A stretch of DNA of 64,000 nucleotides from Tetragenococcus sp041859945 (GTDB lineage: Bacteria > Bacillota > Bacilli > Lactobacillales > Enterococcaceae), in the NCBI GenBank assembly GCA_041859945.1, contig JBFLGC010000004.1, positions 21,516 through 85,515 of the forward strand. Reading direction: 5' to 3'. The first letter of the stretch is position 1; the number at the start of each line of letters is the position of its first letter. The notes beneath the pieces are model-generated. The model was not told the origin of the DNA and did no database searches. It saw nothing but the letters and a program-made list of their open reading frames with translations. A program made the translations under genes and the position numbers. This document shows positions 8,010-15,714 of the stretch, one piece after another.

Positions 8010-9269
8010 TTATTGATTCAAAATCGACTGGTCGACTGATAAGGTCACGGTCGTGGTATCTTTGTCTTCACCACGGTAATAGGTGACTTCCATCGTATCG
8101 CCGACTTTCTTTTGATACAAATCAGCACGAAGATCTGTGATATCTTCAATGGCTTCACCATCGATTTCGGTGATGACATCGTATTGTTTCAAACCGGCTT
8201 GTTCAGCTGGAGTTGCATTATTGACACTTGTGATCACAACACCACTGGTTAAAGAGTCGGGCGTTTTGAGAAATTGTTTGATCTGTTCGGCACTGATCGA
8301 ACTCAAGTTAGCCATCGTGATTCCTAGTGCTGGACGTGTCACTTTACCGTCTGTTTCCAATTGATTGATGATGGTCGTGACGTCTTTACTTGGAATCGCA
8401 AAGCCCATTCCTTCAACACTGACACCATTTGATCCGGAGCTTGCGATCTTACTTGAGTTGATTCCGACGACTTGACCAGCGATATTGATCAGTGGTCCAC
8501 CAGAATTTCCGGGGTTGATGGCGGCATCTGTTTGAATGGCGTTGATGCTGACGGATTCGCCAGATTCATTCGTGCTTTCAACCAAACGATTCAAGGAAGA
8601 GATGATGCCCTGGGTGACCGAATTGGCATAATCAGAACCTAGTGGTGAGCCGATCGCAATGGCTGGTTCACCGACTTTTAGCGCATCAGAATCACCAAAT
8701 TCAGCGACACTGGAGACTTTTTCACTTGAAATCTTAAGTACTGCTAAATCCGTATAAGCATCAGTACCAACCAGAGTCGCTTCTTCTTTGGTCCCGTCCG
8801 CTAATAGGACTTCTAGACCTTGTTGATCTTCGACAACGTGATTGTTGGTCACGATATAAGCAGTATCGCCCTCTTTTTTATAAATGACCCCACTACCTTC
8901 ACTGGCGGCTTCTAAGGATGAATCAGAATCGTTAGTTCCTTCATTTTGGTCTGTTCCGAAAAGCCCGCCAAAAGGATCATTTTGCGATACGTTTTGTAAA
9001 TTGATGATCGAAACAACGGAATCCTGCACTTTTTCAACAGCGGAAGTGACATCACTATCGACATCATATTTCACATTACTGACTTGCACATTTCCTTGTG
9101 AATCCGTGTTTCCAATAGTAGAGGTCCTATCAGTTGTATTCATGCCGGTCGCGTAATAAAAAACACCGATTGCTAAAGCGCCCCCAATGAGCCCACCTAA
9201 AAGACCGATTCCGAATTTTTTGAAGCCACTATTCCTTTGTTTCTTAGGTGTAACATCTTTTCTATCCAT
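8010..9269 (-). CDS. htrA: HtrA/DegP-like membrane-anchored serine protease
   Basis: 419 residues. A short cytoplasmic N-terminus (KKQRNSGFKK) is followed by one membrane helix (about residues 19-41), a serine- and aspartate-rich linker, the trypsin-like domain with His144 (TNNHVV), Asp174 (YTDLAVL) and Ser256 (NPGNSGGPL), and one C-terminal PDZ domain. It degrades or refolds misfolded proteins on the outer face of the membrane and matures exported proteins in related cocci. The start at 9269 follows AGGGGG on the minus strand; a longer in-frame start at 9383 lacks a ribosome site. Its promoter region adjoins the DnaA-box cluster shared with rlmH. Confidence 0.94.
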   Translation of the reverse strand: MDRKDVTPKKQRNSGFKKFGIGLLGGLIGGALAIGVFYYATGMNTTDRTSTIGNTDSQGNVQVSNVKYDVDSDVTSAVEKVQDSVVSIINLQNVSQNDPFGGLFGTDQNEGTNDSDSSLEAASEGSGVIYKKEGDTAYIVTNNHVVEDQQGLEVLLADGTKEEATLVGTDAYTDLAVLKISSEKVSSVAEFGDSDALKVGEPAIAIGSPLGSDYANSVTQGIISSLNRLVESTNESGESVSINAIQTDAAINPGNSGGPLINIAGQVVGINSSKIASSGSNGVSVEGMGFAIPSKDVTTIINQLETDGKVTRPALGITMANLSSISAEQIKQFLKTPDSLTSGVVITSVNNATPAEQAGLKQYDVITEIDGEAIEDITDLRADLYQKKVGDTMEVTYYRGEDKDTTTVTLSVDQSILNQ

Positions 9270-9402
9270 TTCTTTTAACCCCCTATGCTTCTTTCTTAGT
9301 ATTAGTATAATATCTCTTGATGATTTTAGTCTACTGTAAGACTTTGAAAAAATTATGAAAAACTTGCGCCAAAATAGATGCAAATTTATGAAATTTTAAA
9401 AT

Positions 9403-9565
9403 TTATCCACAAAATAAGCGTGAATAAAACGTGCATAACTTATACACATCCTTGTGGATAAGGTGGATATTTTTTGTGTAAAACGTCTGTTCTTATCTAA
9501 AAAGGCGTCAAAAGAGCACATTATGCACAAAAATCTGTGGATAAACTTGTGGGTAATGTGGATAA
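9403..9565. promoter_or_regulatory. DnaA-box cluster between htrA and rlmH
   Basis: Six exact matches to TTATNCACA lie in 163 bases: 9403-9411 (+), 9440-9448 (+), 9453-9461 (-), 9521-9529 (+), 9536-9544 (-) and 9557-9565 (-). Two one-mismatch sites stand at 9430-9438 (-) and 9548-9556 (-). DnaA should bind here. No dnaA, dnaN or rpmH gene is near, so this is not the usual origin; a DnaA-titrating or DnaA-regulated site is more likely. The rlmH orthologue of Bacillus subtilis (yydA) is, as I recall, also among DnaA-bound loci. Confidence 0.85.
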
Positions 9566-9633
9566 CTTTGTTGAAAAAAGAGAAGAAATTTAAGTTGCTC
9601 TTGTGTATACTAGGAAATAAGGAAGTGATCCGA

Positions 9634-10113
9634 ATGAAAATAAAACTAATTTGTGTGGGGAAATTAAAAGAAAAATATTTAAAACAAGGCATCCAAGAAT
9701 ATATCAAACGTTTGGGGGCTTACACTAAATTCGAAATCATCGAAGTAGCTGACGAGAAGGCACCAGAAACGTTAAGCCCTGCCGAAATGGAACAAGTGAA
9801 AGAAAAAGAAGGGGAGCGAATCTTAGCTAAAGTAAAAGATCATGATTATTGTTTTGCGCTTGCCATTGAGGGTAAAAATCCGAGTAGTGAAGTTTTTGCT
9901 CGCGAGATCGATCAACTGATGCTCCAAGGCAAAAGTGATTTTTGTTTTATCATCGGGGGATCACTGGGATTAAGTTCTGATGTGTTAGCGCGCAGTGATG
10001 CGAAGCTTTCTTTTGGTAAGATGACTTATCCTCATCAGTTGATGCGCTTGATTTTGGTGGAACAGATCTACCGGGCTTTTCGGATCAATACAGGAGCTCC
10101 GTATCATAAATAG
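9634..10113 (+). CDS. rlmH: 23S rRNA (pseudouridine1915-N3)-methyltransferase RlmH
   Basis: 159 residues, exactly the family length. SPOUT-class methyltransferase that modifies pseudouridine 1915 in helix 69 of 23S rRNA on assembled ribosomes. It shows the N-terminal MKIKLICVGKLKEKY, the SAM-binding knot segment FIIGGSLGLSSDVLARSD and the conserved end YPHQLMRLILVEQIYRAFRINTGAPYHK. The start is the ATG at 9634 after GGAAGTGA; earlier in-frame codons run back into the DnaA boxes and are not part of the protein. The stop codon sits within a stem-loop. Confidence 0.96.
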   Translation: MKIKLICVGKLKEKYLKQGIQEYIKRLGAYTKFEIIEVADEKAPETLSPAEMEQVKEKEGERILAKVKDHDYCFALAIEGKNPSSEVFAREIDQLMLQGKSDFCFIIGGSLGLSSDVLARSDAKLSFGKMTYPHQLMRLILVEQIYRAFRINTGAPYHK

Positions 10114-10128
10114 CGAGTTCCTGTATTG
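10087..10128. terminator. Stem-loop overlapping the end of rlmH
   Basis: AATACAGGA (10087-10096) pairs with TCCTGTATT (10119-10128) with further CTC/GAG pairing inside. It spans the last codons of rlmH and the 24-bp gap to the convergent DUF3021 gene. There is no long T-run. Confidence 0.5.
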
Positions 10129-10137
10129 TAGCCATCT

Positions 10138-10533
10138 TTATTGTCTTTTCCGTTTGATTTGTTGATTGATTCGTTTCATGCTGATGACATTTAGCAGATA
10201 TAAGATTCCCCAAACCAACAGATATATCACTAGCATGATCAAGTTCAGAGAAAGTAATTCACTAGTGACAAAGCTGACCCAGTGATTAGCCAACGCAGTG
10301 ATATTGACAATGCAAAAGATGAGCAAATAATGCATCATCGTGTTCAAATAAAAATTTCCTTCACGTTCAAAAATGAGAGAAGCAGAACCAATCAAAGCAC
10401 TCATGAGCCAGTTGACCCAAATGTCTTTGGCTGTGAAGATAAAACCCTCTCCCAAAAAGAGTACAACTAGTAAAAAGCAGAAAGAACCGATCAATATTCC
10501 AGAAATGAGATAGTTTATTATTTTTTTTATCAT
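10138..10533 (-). CDS. DUF3021-family membrane protein
   Basis: 131 residues with four hydrophobic helices (about 7-30, 40-58, 66-84 and 96-118) and a basic C-terminal tail KRINQQIKRKRQ. DUF3021 proteins are nearly always encoded just downstream of a small LytTR DNA-binding protein, as here (11-bp gap). Work on such pairs in streptococci and relatives shows the membrane protein restraining the LytTR activator. It is the last gene of a leftward four-gene unit with an ABC transporter. Confidence 0.8.
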   Translation of the reverse strand: MIKKIINYLISGILIGSFCFLLVVLFLGEGFIFTAKDIWVNWLMSALIGSASLIFEREGNFYLNTMMHYLLIFCIVNITALANHWVSFVTSELLSLNLIMLVIYLLVWGILYLLNVISMKRINQQIKRKRQ

Positions 10534-10543
10534 CGTTTTCCCC

Positions 10544-10990
10544 TCACATTCCTAAAGCAGCTTTCAACTGCGGTAGATAGTTGCGACTGACACTGATCTT
10601 GATCTTTTTTGTCAAAAAAGCAGTCATGCTGCCAGAGAAAGCAGCTTCCATCGATTGTAAATGGTTTAAATTGATTGCTGAGTTTTTAGACACTTGAATA
10701 AAATCATCGGGTAGTCGCTTAAGTATTTTTTTTAAGCCCCCTTTTGTGTAATAAGTTTCTTGCATAGTATAGATAGTCAAATCATTTCCTAAAACTTCAA
10801 GGGCAATGATCTCTTTTGTTGTGAGTAGGACGACCCGATCCGCCACTGTGACTGGTAGTAGATCATGATTTTGCTGCCAGTTTTCTATATATTGCATGAG
10901 TTTTGCGACTTCAGGGGTCAACTGTCTTGCTTGGACTACCACGTGGATGTCATCTTTGGGTAAATCAGTTGGCTCAAAATGAATTTGCAT
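10544..10990 (-). CDS. LytTR-domain DNA-binding regulator
   Basis: 148 residues with no receiver domain. Residues 1-45 are a short leader, and the LytTR domain occupies about 48-147 with the segments RVVLLTTKEIIALEV, KGGLKKILKRLPDDFIQVSKNSAINL and KIKISVSRNYLPQLKAAL typical of the fold. Such proteins bind direct repeats upstream of their own operon. The pairing with DUF3021 suggests regulation by sequestration at the membrane, and the upstream ABC genes are its likely target or partner. Confidence 0.85.
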   Translation of the reverse strand: MQIHFEPTDLPKDDIHVVVQARQLTPEVAKLMQYIENWQQNHDLLPVTVADRVVLLTTKEIIALEVLGNDLTIYTMQETYYTKGGLKKILKRLPDDFIQVSKNSAINLNHLQSMEAAFSGSMTAFLTKKIKISVSRNYLPQLKAALGM

Positions 10991-11025
10991 AAGAATTCCT
11001 CACTTTTTGTTCACTGTTCAAATGT

Positions 11026-11883
11026 CTAGAAACGAGTTTTCATAAAGCTTGTTAACAGTATACTACTAATGAGAAAAAATAGGCTAAAAAACAACAGGAT
11101 ACCGAGATTCTCTTGCCAAGAAGTCAAATGAGATAGTTCGATTCCCACACCCATATATGTCTTAAAGTCAGTGATAAGTTTTACTGGCGCATGCTTAAAA
11201 GAGTGAGCAAGGGCATCTTTCATTAGAAATTGGCGATATAAGGCGGCATTATAGGGAAAAGGTGTCCATTTGATCAGTGACTGTGCAAATGACGGCATCA
11301 CACCGATCGGAAGATAAACACCAGCAAAAAAACCGGCTGCAGTTCCTAGGATTGTTTCGATATGGCCAAGTGAATCGGCTTTTTTGACAAAGGAAAGAAT
11401 AAAGGCATTGCAAGTTGTCCAAACCATACTACTGAGGAAACTAAGCGCGATCACAGACAGAAGCCAGGAAGGATCAAAAACTAGCGCCTGCGTCAGCCCA
11501 AAGTAACCGCTCATAAAGAAAAACATGATCATTTGCATCAAAGTACCGATAAAAATCGCGGTGATCGCATAGGTGAGCTGGATTACATTCGGTATGATCC
11601 CGGTCAATTGAAAGTCAATGATCGCACCTGATTCCCTGTCGCGAATCATTTGGTCTAAGCCATTAAAAGTCGTGGTCGCCGCAGTGACTGTCAAAGTGCC
11701 ACTGATCAACCAAGGAGACAACAAAGTCTTGGCATCGGAAACTTGTGACCAACTATCGACCATCGTATTTTTTAGAAAAAGCAAATAAAGTAAGAAGGAA
11801 ATAAGCGCACCTAATAATGATAAGAAAAGCAAGCTAGGATTGCCGAAATAAAGCAGTAAATGGCGCTTGATCAAGTTTTTCAT
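11026..11883 (-). CDS. ABC-2 type transporter permease
   Basis: 285 residues with six predicted membrane helices (about 13-36, 53-70, 98-128, 140-163, 173-195 and 258-280). It begins one base after the ATPase stop region at 11885, so the two are translationally close, and it forms the membrane part of an exporter with the upstream ATPase. Substrate unknown; ABC-2 exporters with LytTR/DUF3021 partners often handle peptides, lipids or antimicrobial compounds. Confidence 0.85.
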   Translation of the reverse strand: MKNLIKRHLLLYFGNPSLLFLSLLGALISFLLYLLFLKNTMVDSWSQVSDAKTLLSPWLISGTLTVTAATTTFNGLDQMIRDRESGAIIDFQLTGIIPNVIQLTYAITAIFIGTLMQMIMFFFMSGYFGLTQALVFDPSWLLSVIALSFLSSMVWTTCNAFILSFVKKADSLGHIETILGTAAGFFAGVYLPIGVMPSFAQSLIKWTPFPYNAALYRQFLMKDALAHSFKHAPVKLITDFKTYMGVGIELSHLTSWQENLGILLFFSLFFLISSILLTSFMKTRF

Positions 11884-11884
11884 C

Positions 11885-12775
11885 TTAACGGATCTCCCTT
11901 CCAGTCAATGATAGAAAGATATCGTCCATGGTGCCTTGGCGAAATTCAAAATGTTCGATGGCTTCATGCACTTGATTTAAAAAGGGGATGACTTGTGTCT
12001 CGTCTTTCATTGTCAAGGTCATTTTTTGAGGCGTCTTTTTAAACTGCCAATCTTTGGGGAGTTGTGTCAGCACTTTTTCTGGTTCTTTTGTTGTCAAGGT
12101 CAAGACACTGGGCGCGAATTTTTGTTTTAAGCCTACGCGTGTGTCTTGGACAATGATTTTGCCATGGTCGATGATGTAAATATAATCGGCGATCTCGGCT
12201 TCTTCCAAATAGTGGGTCGTCAAAAGAATAGTTAGCTTTTTTTCTTGGCGCAGTTCATTTAATAGTTGCCAGATGGCACGACGCGTCTGGATATCAAGCC
12301 CGGTTGTCGGTTCGTCTAAAAACAAGAGCGAGGGTTCGTGTAACAAAGCACGCGCGATATCGACACGACGCCTTTGTCCGCCAGAAAGAGTTCCATAACG
12401 TTGCTTTAGAAAAGGGGTAATCCCTAATCTTTCAATGATGGGGTGCGACGGAGAAAAGTTGTGACCTTGATACATGTTGGTTCGATAGGCTAGATTTTGT
12501 TGGACACTCAGACGGTCATCAAGGATGCTTTGTTGGAAAACCACACCAATATTTTTCTTATAGTCTGAGCAATCGGGTGTTTGTCCAGCAATCGTGATCG
12601 ATCCGGAAGTGGGAGCCAAAGCCCCGATGAGCATATGGATCGTCGTCGATTTACCTGCCCCATTTGGTCCCAGAAAAGCCAGTAGTTGGCCTTTTTTCAC
12701 AAGTAGATCGATATGGTCGACCGCAAGTTTGTCTTTAAAGGTTTTGGTGAGCTGCTTGACTTCTAATTGTGCCAT
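11885..12775 (-). CDS. ABC transporter ATP-binding protein (exporter type)
   Basis: 296 residues. Walker A GPNGAGKST (about residues 35-43), Q-loop VVFQQSILDDRLSV, signature LSGGQRRRVDIARAL, Walker B LLFLDEP and switch histidine TTHYLEEAE are all intact, and a C-terminal DUF4162-like tail completes it. This is the ABC-2 exporter class (drug or lipid export, cytoplasmic face of the membrane). It is the first gene of the leftward operon; a candidate -10 TACACT on the minus strand lies near 12810. Confidence 0.92.
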   Translation of the reverse strand: MAQLEVKQLTKTFKDKLAVDHIDLLVKKGQLLAFLGPNGAGKSTTIHMLIGALAPTSGSITIAGQTPDCSDYKKNIGVVFQQSILDDRLSVQQNLAYRTNMYQGHNFSPSHPIIERLGITPFLKQRYGTLSGGQRRRVDIARALLHEPSLLFLDEPTTGLDIQTRRAIWQLLNELRQEKKLTILLTTHYLEEAEIADYIYIIDHGKIIVQDTRVGLKQKFAPSVLTLTTKEPEKVLTQLPKDWQFKKTPQKMTLTMKDETQVIPFLNQVHEAIEHFEFRQGTMDDIFLSLTGREIR

Positions 12776-12956
12776 GTGGATCCCTTCTTTCTGTTAGCTA
12801 AAGTGTAGCGCCGTTTTTTTCTTTTGTCCGCACTTATTAGTCAAGTGGTTATTTTTGCCAGATGAGACGGGCAAATCATGCGATGAAATAGCAGCTTATT
12901 TTTCCTTGGACATGACTTCTGCTATACTAACGGTAGAATAAGGGAGGAAGTTTCTT

Positions 12957-13400
12957 ATGGATTTTTATAAATACAGCTATATCACTCAGCAAAGTAACCT
13001 CAATGATTACATCAAATATGCCATTATTATTTTAGCCTTAGTTCTCTTCGTTTTTGTTTTTGTCTTGTATCGCAGAAATCATTTTCAAACGAAGTATCGT
13101 GATCTGAGTATTTTATTTTTTCTCGTCTTGTTGTTCATGTTAGGGATCGAGTATACGGATTATCAACAAAATCAAGACAATTATAATCAAACATCGCAAA
13201 TGGCTAATTTTATGCAAAGTGTGGCTCGAGAATATGGGCTAAATAAGCAAGAGATATTGGTCAATGGGACTCAATTAAAGGAGGGCGTTATTGTAAAGCT
13301 CAATGACGACTATTTTAGTGTCCATTTAAGCGATGATCAAAAATCGTATGAATTGTTGCCAGTCTATTTAATGGATGGAACGATCCATATCGTCGAGTAG
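12957..13400 (+). CDS. DUF3290-family membrane protein
   Basis: 147 residues: two membrane helices at about residues 21-40 and 47-64 and a C-terminal soluble domain. DUF3290 and DUF421 genes form a conserved pair in lactic acid bacteria, and the DUF421 gene follows after 15 bp. Function unknown. Start set by GGGAGG before 12957; an extended -10 TGCTATACT stands at 12920-12928. Confidence 0.8.
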   Translation: MDFYKYSYITQQSNLNDYIKYAIIILALVLFVFVFVLYRRNHFQTKYRDLSILFFLVLLFMLGIEYTDYQQNQDNYNQTSQMANFMQSVAREYGLNKQEILVNGTQLKEGVIVKLNDDYFSVHLSDDQKSYELLPVYLMDGTIHIVE

Positions 13401-13415
13401 GAAAGGAGCAAAACA

Positions 13416-14060
13416 ATGCAAGTTTATTATCCAGTCATGATCAAGTTTGTGGTCGGGATCATCTTTTTTGTGATCCAAATCAATATTTCGGGCAAAGGCA
13501 ATCTAGCTCCCTCATCGCCCATGGATGCGATTCAAAACTATGTCTTAGGTGGCATCATTGGGGGAATCATCTACAATCAAGATATCACTGTCTTGCAATT
13601 TATTTTAGTATTGATCATTTGGACGTTCTTAGTGATTTTGGTCAAATTCTTACGGGAACACAATCGGTTCGTAAAAATCGCTATCGATGGCAGACCAGTA
13701 AGCCTGATCGAAAATGGCGAAGTGAAGGTCCAAGAATGTCTACGTGTCGGGATGTCAGCTAACGAATTGATGTTCAAATTGCGCAGTAGTAATATTTATG
13801 AAGTCAAGAAAGTCAAACGAGCGGTCCTCGAACAAAACGGTCAGTTGACGATCATTGAGTTTGGCGATGAAAACATCCGCTATCCGATCATTGTTGATGG
13901 CTTGGCCAATGAGGATGTCTTGGAATTGATCCATAAAGACAGTGATTGGTTACTAGAACAAGTACAAAGTGCGGGTTTTGCTAGTATTTCTAACATCTAT
14001 TTAGGGGAATATGTGATGGGTGAGTTACGGCTAAGTGGGTATAAAGCTGAAGGAAAATGA
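13416..14060 (+). CDS. DUF421 domain membrane protein (YetF-like)
   Basis: 214 residues. Three hydrophobic helices in the first 75 residues are followed by a cytoplasmic DUF421 domain with the family hallmarks RPVSLIENGEVK and RVGMSANELMFKLRSSNIYEVKKVKRAVLEQNGQLTI. The Bacillus relatives YetF and YdfR are membrane proteins expressed in spores; no reaction is established. It is the second gene of the DUF3290/DUF421 unit. Confidence 0.88.
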   Translation: MQVYYPVMIKFVVGIIFFVIQINISGKGNLAPSSPMDAIQNYVLGGIIGGIIYNQDITVLQFILVLIIWTFLVILVKFLREHNRFVKIAIDGRPVSLIENGEVKVQECLRVGMSANELMFKLRSSNIYEVKKVKRAVLEQNGQLTIIEFGDENIRYPIIVDGLANEDVLELIHKDSDWLLEQVQSAGFASISNIYLGEYVMGELRLSGYKAEGK

Positions 14061-14081
14061 GCTTTTGAGGAGGTTTTTTCA

Positions 14082-14777
14082 ATGAATGCAAAGAAGCCGT
14101 CACTTACGGCAGTGGTATTTGATGTAGTTGGGACTTTAGTGGATAGTCAAGGGACGATTTTTAGGGAACTGGCGGAAGTATTGGAAAGAAATGGTATAAA
14201 GACAGAGCGAGTAGCTAGCTTTAAGCAAAAGTGGAGCATGGAACAAGATATGATATTTGAAGCGATCCTTGCCGGTAAACATCCCTATATCATTGAAGAT
14301 GAGGTGCGCCGGAAAAGTTTAAAGACTACTTTGGCAAAAGAAAAAATGGTGTTGCCCACAGAAGATTTTGAACGGCTTGCGACAGTGGGGACTCGTTATA
14401 CCCCATGGGAACAGGTACCTGAACAGTTGGCAGCACTTTGTCGTAAAGTCAAAACAATCGGACTCACCAATTCCGGATTGGGCCAGATCGTAGAAGTAGC
14501 GGCCTTAGGGAAATTGCAATGGCATACTTTGCTTTCAGCTCAACTGGTGGCTTCTTATAAGCCTGATCCTAAAGTCTATCGATTTGCAATCGAGTCATTA
14601 AATTTGAATCCTAAGCAGACTGTATTTGTCTCCACCCATCCATGGGATCTGCGGGCGGCCGCTAAAGCCGGTTTTCAAACCGCCTATATCCCTCGAAAAT
14701 ATGTAGCCGGGCCTAAAGAAACGGATCACTTCGATTGGCGGTTTGACTCTTTGGATGAACTGGTGGCACTTTTTTAA
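14082..14777 (+). CDS. HAD-superfamily hydrolase, haloacid dehalogenase type
   Basis: 231 residues. Motif I is FDVVGTLVD: nucleophile Asp is kept, while the second Asp of phosphatases is replaced by Val, as in L-2-haloacid dehalogenase-like members that carry a non-acidic residue there. Motif II is IGLTNSG (Thr or Ser region), Lys lies in ASYKPDPKVYRFA, and motif IV is VFVSTHPWDLRAAAKAGF with Asp. The alpha-helical cap is at about residues 20-95. Substrate unknown. It follows DUF421 by 21 bp and may be cotranscribed. Confidence 0.8.
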   Translation: MNAKKPSLTAVVFDVVGTLVDSQGTIFRELAEVLERNGIKTERVASFKQKWSMEQDMIFEAILAGKHPYIIEDEVRRKSLKTTLAKEKMVLPTEDFERLATVGTRYTPWEQVPEQLAALCRKVKTIGLTNSGLGQIVEVAALGKLQWHTLLSAQLVASYKPDPKVYRFAIESLNLNPKQTVFVSTHPWDLRAAAKAGFQTAYIPRKYVAGPKETDHFDWRFDSLDELVALF

Positions 14778-15014
14778 CTATTAAGGAATTATATATTTTG
14801 GGTAACGTTCAAAACTTGGTATATCCATTTTATTAGTACGGAAAAGAAGCTTGAGCGGTATGCTTATGGCGGAAAATAACCTAAAAAGATGAGAAGAAAA
14901 GTATTGGAAATTAAAAAGCGAGTACCTGTCGTATCCACAAAATAGCAAAAGAAATAACAACAGAAGTTATTGGCTATCAAACTGTGATTTTTGGTATCCA
15001 CAAAAAAATAAATG
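14778..15014 (+). repeat. Dispersed intergenic repeat, copy A
   Basis: It begins CTATTAAGGAA directly after the HAD stop codon and its T-run, and shares its order of blocks with copies at 29921 and 46601: GTATATATTTT-like start, TTTTATTAGT, CGGAAAA, TTGAGCGG, GCTTATGGCGG, AAAAGATGA, then a hairpin (GTA…TAC with neighbours, 14901-14927). The 3' part is replaced by a nested hairpin (TAGC, AATAAC / GTTATT, GGCTA at about 14944-14976) between two GTATCCACA copies. It ends AATAAATGG like the others. No open reading frame is conserved across the copies. Confidence 0.75.
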
Positions 15015-15064
15015 GCTACCGAACCATAAATTATAGTATACTTGAAGAAAAGGAGTGAACGCAT

Positions 15065-15340
15065 ATGGAAATCAAACAAGAAGCAAATCGTGTCGTGATG
15101 ATTGGTAATGACGGTAAAGAAGCCGGCGAATTGACGTGGAGAGAAGTAGAAAAAGGAGTGGTCGATTTTAACCATACCTATGTGGACTCGACCTATCGTG
15201 GCCAAGGCTTGGCAGGAAAATTGATGCAAGCCGCAGTAGAACGGGCTAGAGAAGAAAAGTGGCAAGTGATCCCAACATGTTCTTATGCCGTAAAAGCTTT
15301 TGAAAAGCCAGAATATCAAGATGTTCTAAAAAATAAGTAG
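15065..15340 (+). CDS. GNAT-like acetyltransferase (Acetyltransf_CG/YjdJ type)
   Basis: 91 residues, the short GNAT-related family that contains only the acetyl-CoA-binding core: GELTWRE, VDFNHTYVDSTYRGQGLAGKLMQAAVERAREEKWQVIPTCSYAVKAFEK. RGQGLAGKL is the pyrophosphate-binding loop. The ATG at 15065 follows AAAGGAGTGA. Members of this family are annotated as possible N-acetyltransferases; the substrate is unknown. Confidence 0.85.
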   Translation: MEIKQEANRVVMIGNDGKEAGELTWREVEKGVVDFNHTYVDSTYRGQGLAGKLMQAAVERAREEKWQVIPTCSYAVKAFEKPEYQDVLKNK

Positions 15341-15372
15341 AGCCTTCTTTTAGTTGACTTTGGAAAAAGCGC

Positions 15373-15402
15373 TTGACAAGGTGCAGAAATTTTTGCTATA
15401 GT
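15373..15402 (+). promoter_or_regulatory. Promoter of the Met T-box operon
   Basis: TTGACA (15373-15378), an 18-base spacer and TATAGT (15397-15402), close to the sigma-A consensus and correctly placed before the T-box leader. Confidence 0.8.
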
Positions 15403-15409
15403 GATGAAA

Positions 15410-15693
15410 ATTCAATAAGTAAACACAGTGAAAAAGAAAGTAGAAATTTTATTTTTTCTTAGAGAGTCTCGTTGGGTGAAAAGAGATAAAAGATGATTTT
15501 TTGAAAATGGCTTTTGAGTGGATCTTCTGATCGATTAAGAAGATACGGGATGCCCCGTTAATGAGCAACAGTCTCCAAAAAAATTGGGTACTGGTAGAGG
15601 TAGTATTTGTGAAAATACTATAAATAAAGGTGGTAACACGAGAGGATCGTCCCTTTGTCAAAGTTTGTGACTTTGATGAGGGGACGTTTTTTT
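15410..15693 (+). promoter_or_regulatory. Methionine-specific T-box riboswitch
   Basis: A leader of about 280 bases. Stem I contains the AGAGAG motif and GGGTGAAA, and its specifier loop TTGAAAATGGCTTTTGAG offers ATG (15507-15509) as the methionine codon. The T-box sequence AAGGTGGTAACACGAG (15627-15642) would pair with the uncharged tRNA acceptor end. A terminator with CGTCCC (15648-15653) and GGGACG (15681-15686) followed by seven T competes with the antiterminator. Low methionyl-tRNA should switch on the MetE-like, luxS and glycosylase genes. Confidence 0.93.
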
Positions 15694-15714
15694 ATTAAAA
15701 ATAGGAGGGATCAT

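Noticed and set aside
9403..9565. Chromosomal origin oriC
   Set aside because: Many DnaA boxes but no dnaA, dnaN, rpmH or parB nearby; a secondary DnaA-binding site is more likely.
9396..9707. 103-residue minus-strand frame over the DnaA boxes
   Set aside because: It is antisense to the rlmH start and has no ribosome site.
14864..15319. 151-residue minus-strand frame over repeat A and the GNAT gene
   Set aside because: Antisense to a supported gene, with low-complexity Phe/Ser-rich translation.
15361..15380. cre site at the methionine operon promoter (AAAGCGCTTGACA)
   Set aside because: Too many departures from the CcpA consensus; the match comes from the -35 box.
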